Shown: positions 13,345 to 14,181 of the stretch, piece by piece
Position numbering within the stretch: position 1 is the stretch's first letter
Layout of the letters: every line of letters starts with the position of its first letter
From: Acidaminobacter sp.
GTDB lineage: Bacteria > Bacillota_A > Clostridia > Peptostreptococcales > Acidaminobacteraceae
Direction: 5' to 3'
Assembly: GCA_009881125.1 (NCBI GenBank)
Contig: WXFH01000101.1
Location: 1 to 14,181 of the forward strand
DNA: 14,181 nt
The notes under the pieces: generated by a model
The model's database searches: none
What the model saw: only the letters and a program-made list of their open reading frames with translations
Told to the model about the DNA's origin: nothing
Made by a program: the position numbers and the translations under genes

Positions 13345-13872
13345 ATGACCCATCACGCAGCGGATCACGGATCTATCAGTTTTACACTGAGACAGTTTCA
13401 GAAAAGTGACCTCGATTGGGTCATAGACCGACATGACAAGCTCTATTCGGAGAAACAGGGTTTTGACGATACCTTCCGACCTTACGTGGAAGGACCGGTC
13501 TACGACTTTGGAGCCTCAGCGATCCCCGAGAAGGAAAACCTTTGGGTAGCTGAGGCCTGGAAAGGCACAGGGTCGGAAGGCATCCGAGCCGGTATGATCG
13601 CCATTGTCCGCGTGGATGACACTACGGCTCAACTCCGGTGGTACCTTATTGAGCCCGAATTCCGCAGCCTGGGACTGGGCCGGACCATGATGCGCACCGC
13701 TCTGGATTTTACGAAAGCAGCAGGCTACAACAAAGTATTTCTTTGGACCGTCAGCCAACTGGACGCTGCACGCCACCTCTATACGGAGTTTGGCTTCCGG
13801 ATTACCGAGATCGTGACCCATGACATCTGGGGGAAAGTTCAGACTGAAGAACGTTGGGAACTGGCACTTTAG
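13345..13872 (+). CDS. GNAT N-acetyltransferase, related to MarR-GNAT fusion C-terminal domains
   Basis: A 175-residue acetyl-CoA-dependent acetyltransferase. It starts with ISFTLRQFQKSDLDWVIDRHDKLY (11-34) and ends HLYTEFGFRI...TEERWELAL. I associate this arrangement with the acetyltransferase half of MarR-GNAT fusion regulators; here it stands alone without a MarR domain. Motif A is LIEPEFRSLGLGRTMM at 101-116 (R-S-L-G-L-G), and the later LWTVSQLDAARHLY strand/helix is also typical. ATG 13345 has TGGAGG (13331-13336) eight bases upstream. The in-frame ATG at 13330 overlaps that site, and a TTG at 13306 lies inside the nitrilase gene. The target is unknown. Confidence 0.85.
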   Translation: MTHHAADHGSISFTLRQFQKSDLDWVIDRHDKLYSEKQGFDDTFRPYVEGPVYDFGASAIPEKENLWVAEAWKGTGSEGIRAGMIAIVRVDDTTAQLRWYLIEPEFRSLGLGRTMMRTALDFTKAAGYNKVFLWTVSQLDAARHLYTEFGFRITEIVTHDIWGKVQTEERWELAL

Positions 13873-14101
13873 TCAGTTTGGTACGAAAACGGCTTAGCAT
13901 CAACGAGCATTCAGGCGAATTGCTGAGGGGCAGAATCATTGGGTGGCCAGTCAGCCTCAAAATATAAAAATCGAACAGTAAAACAGGCAGCATCGACGGA
14001 CAGATAAGTAAAATGGGCATCTTGTTTCTCATAAGCGCCGAAAGCGAGGCGCACCCGTGAGTTGGTATCACAAAACTTACATAGAGAAGGAGAAAAGAGC
14101 C
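13873..14101 (+). other. Intergenic region, no recognised element
   Basis: About 230 bases without a credible gene. A short hairpin GCGCC (14035-14039)/GGCGC (14048-14052) with an 8-base loop lies upstream of the next gene, and a weak inverted repeat GCTGA/TCAGC (13922-13926, 13951-13955) follows the GNAT gene. Neither has a T-run, and no riboswitch class I know was matched. AAGGAG at 14087-14092 is the ribosome site for the next gene. Confidence 0.5.
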
Positions 14102-14181
14102 ATGAACGTCGTCAAGCTTTTCCGGAGTTTAATGCTGCTGCTCCATGTCTTCGTGGGCGTGGGTGCTTTCGCAGGTGGTCT
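14102..14181 (+). CDS. 5' end of a probable membrane protein, cut by the window edge
   Basis: The first 26 codons plus two bases are present. The protein begins MNVVKLFRSLMLLLHVFVGV and continues into a Gly/Ala-rich hydrophobic stretch. One transmembrane helix or uncleaved signal anchor covers about residues 9-27. ATG 14102 is preceded by AAGGAG (14087-14092) at 9 bases. Too little is present for a family call. Confidence 0.65.
   Translation, partial: MNVVKLFRSLMLLLHVFVGVGAFAGG

Noticed and set aside
13802..14071. 89-codon minus-strand frame over the end of the GNAT gene and the following gap
   Set aside because: It overlaps a well-supported gene, has no ribosome site I can see and no recognisable domain.
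13981..14101. Riboswitch-like leader before the last gene
   Set aside because: Only one 5-bp hairpin is evident and no conserved core of a known riboswitch class could be matched.

Overview
The window looks like a low-to-medium G+C Gram-positive chromosome, most likely a Clostridia-type anaerobe. This rests on strong AGGAGG-type ribosome sites, several TTG/GTG starts, a lipoprotein-anchored solute-binding protein, factor-independent terminators, and protein families typical of Bacillota. No RNA gene, insertion sequence or CRISPR array is visible. All credible genes are on the + strand.

Region 1 (97-2055): a GNAT acetyltransferase resembling the arylalkylamine N-acetyltransferase type, followed after 18 bases by a cytoplasmic GH13 alpha-amylase and a terminator near 2093-2126. 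Region 2 (2127-3251): regulatory DNA around a FadR-type GntR regulator (2354-3043). A 14-bp palindrome, ACCTGTATACAGGT at 3147-3160, precedes the next operon. A two-mismatch copy, ACCTGTATGCAGGT at 2225-2238, precedes the regulator itself. They are probably the regulator's own operators.

Region 3 (3252-12191) is the centre of interest: an apparently single catabolic operon. It encodes an aconitase-X (DUF521/DUF126) large/small pair, a complete three-component TRAP transporter (DctP lipoprotein, DctQ, DctM), a second diverged aconitase-X pair, a LarA-family nickel-pincer hydroxyacid racemase/epimerase with all key residues, and a HisC-like PLP aminotransferase. A strong terminator follows at 12282-12313. 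The simplest reading is uptake of an organic acid (TRAP), stereochemical adjustment at C2 (LarA family), dehydration by two AcnX enzymes of different specificity, and amination of a resulting 2-keto acid, all under a carboxylate-sensing FCD regulator. The substrate cannot be read from the sequence. A hydroxyproline-like or 2,3-dihydroxy (sugar-acid-like) acid would fit the known chemistry of the families. The larB/C/E genes for the LarA cofactor are not in the window.

Region 4 (12321-13872) is visibly richer in G+C: an extended -10 promoter, a 53-residue CxxC protein, a nitrilase-superfamily amidohydrolase, and a GNAT like the acetyltransferase half of MarR-GNAT fusion proteins. Region 5 (13873-14181) is a 229-base stretch with no recognised element, then the first 26 codons of a membrane protein cut by the window edge.
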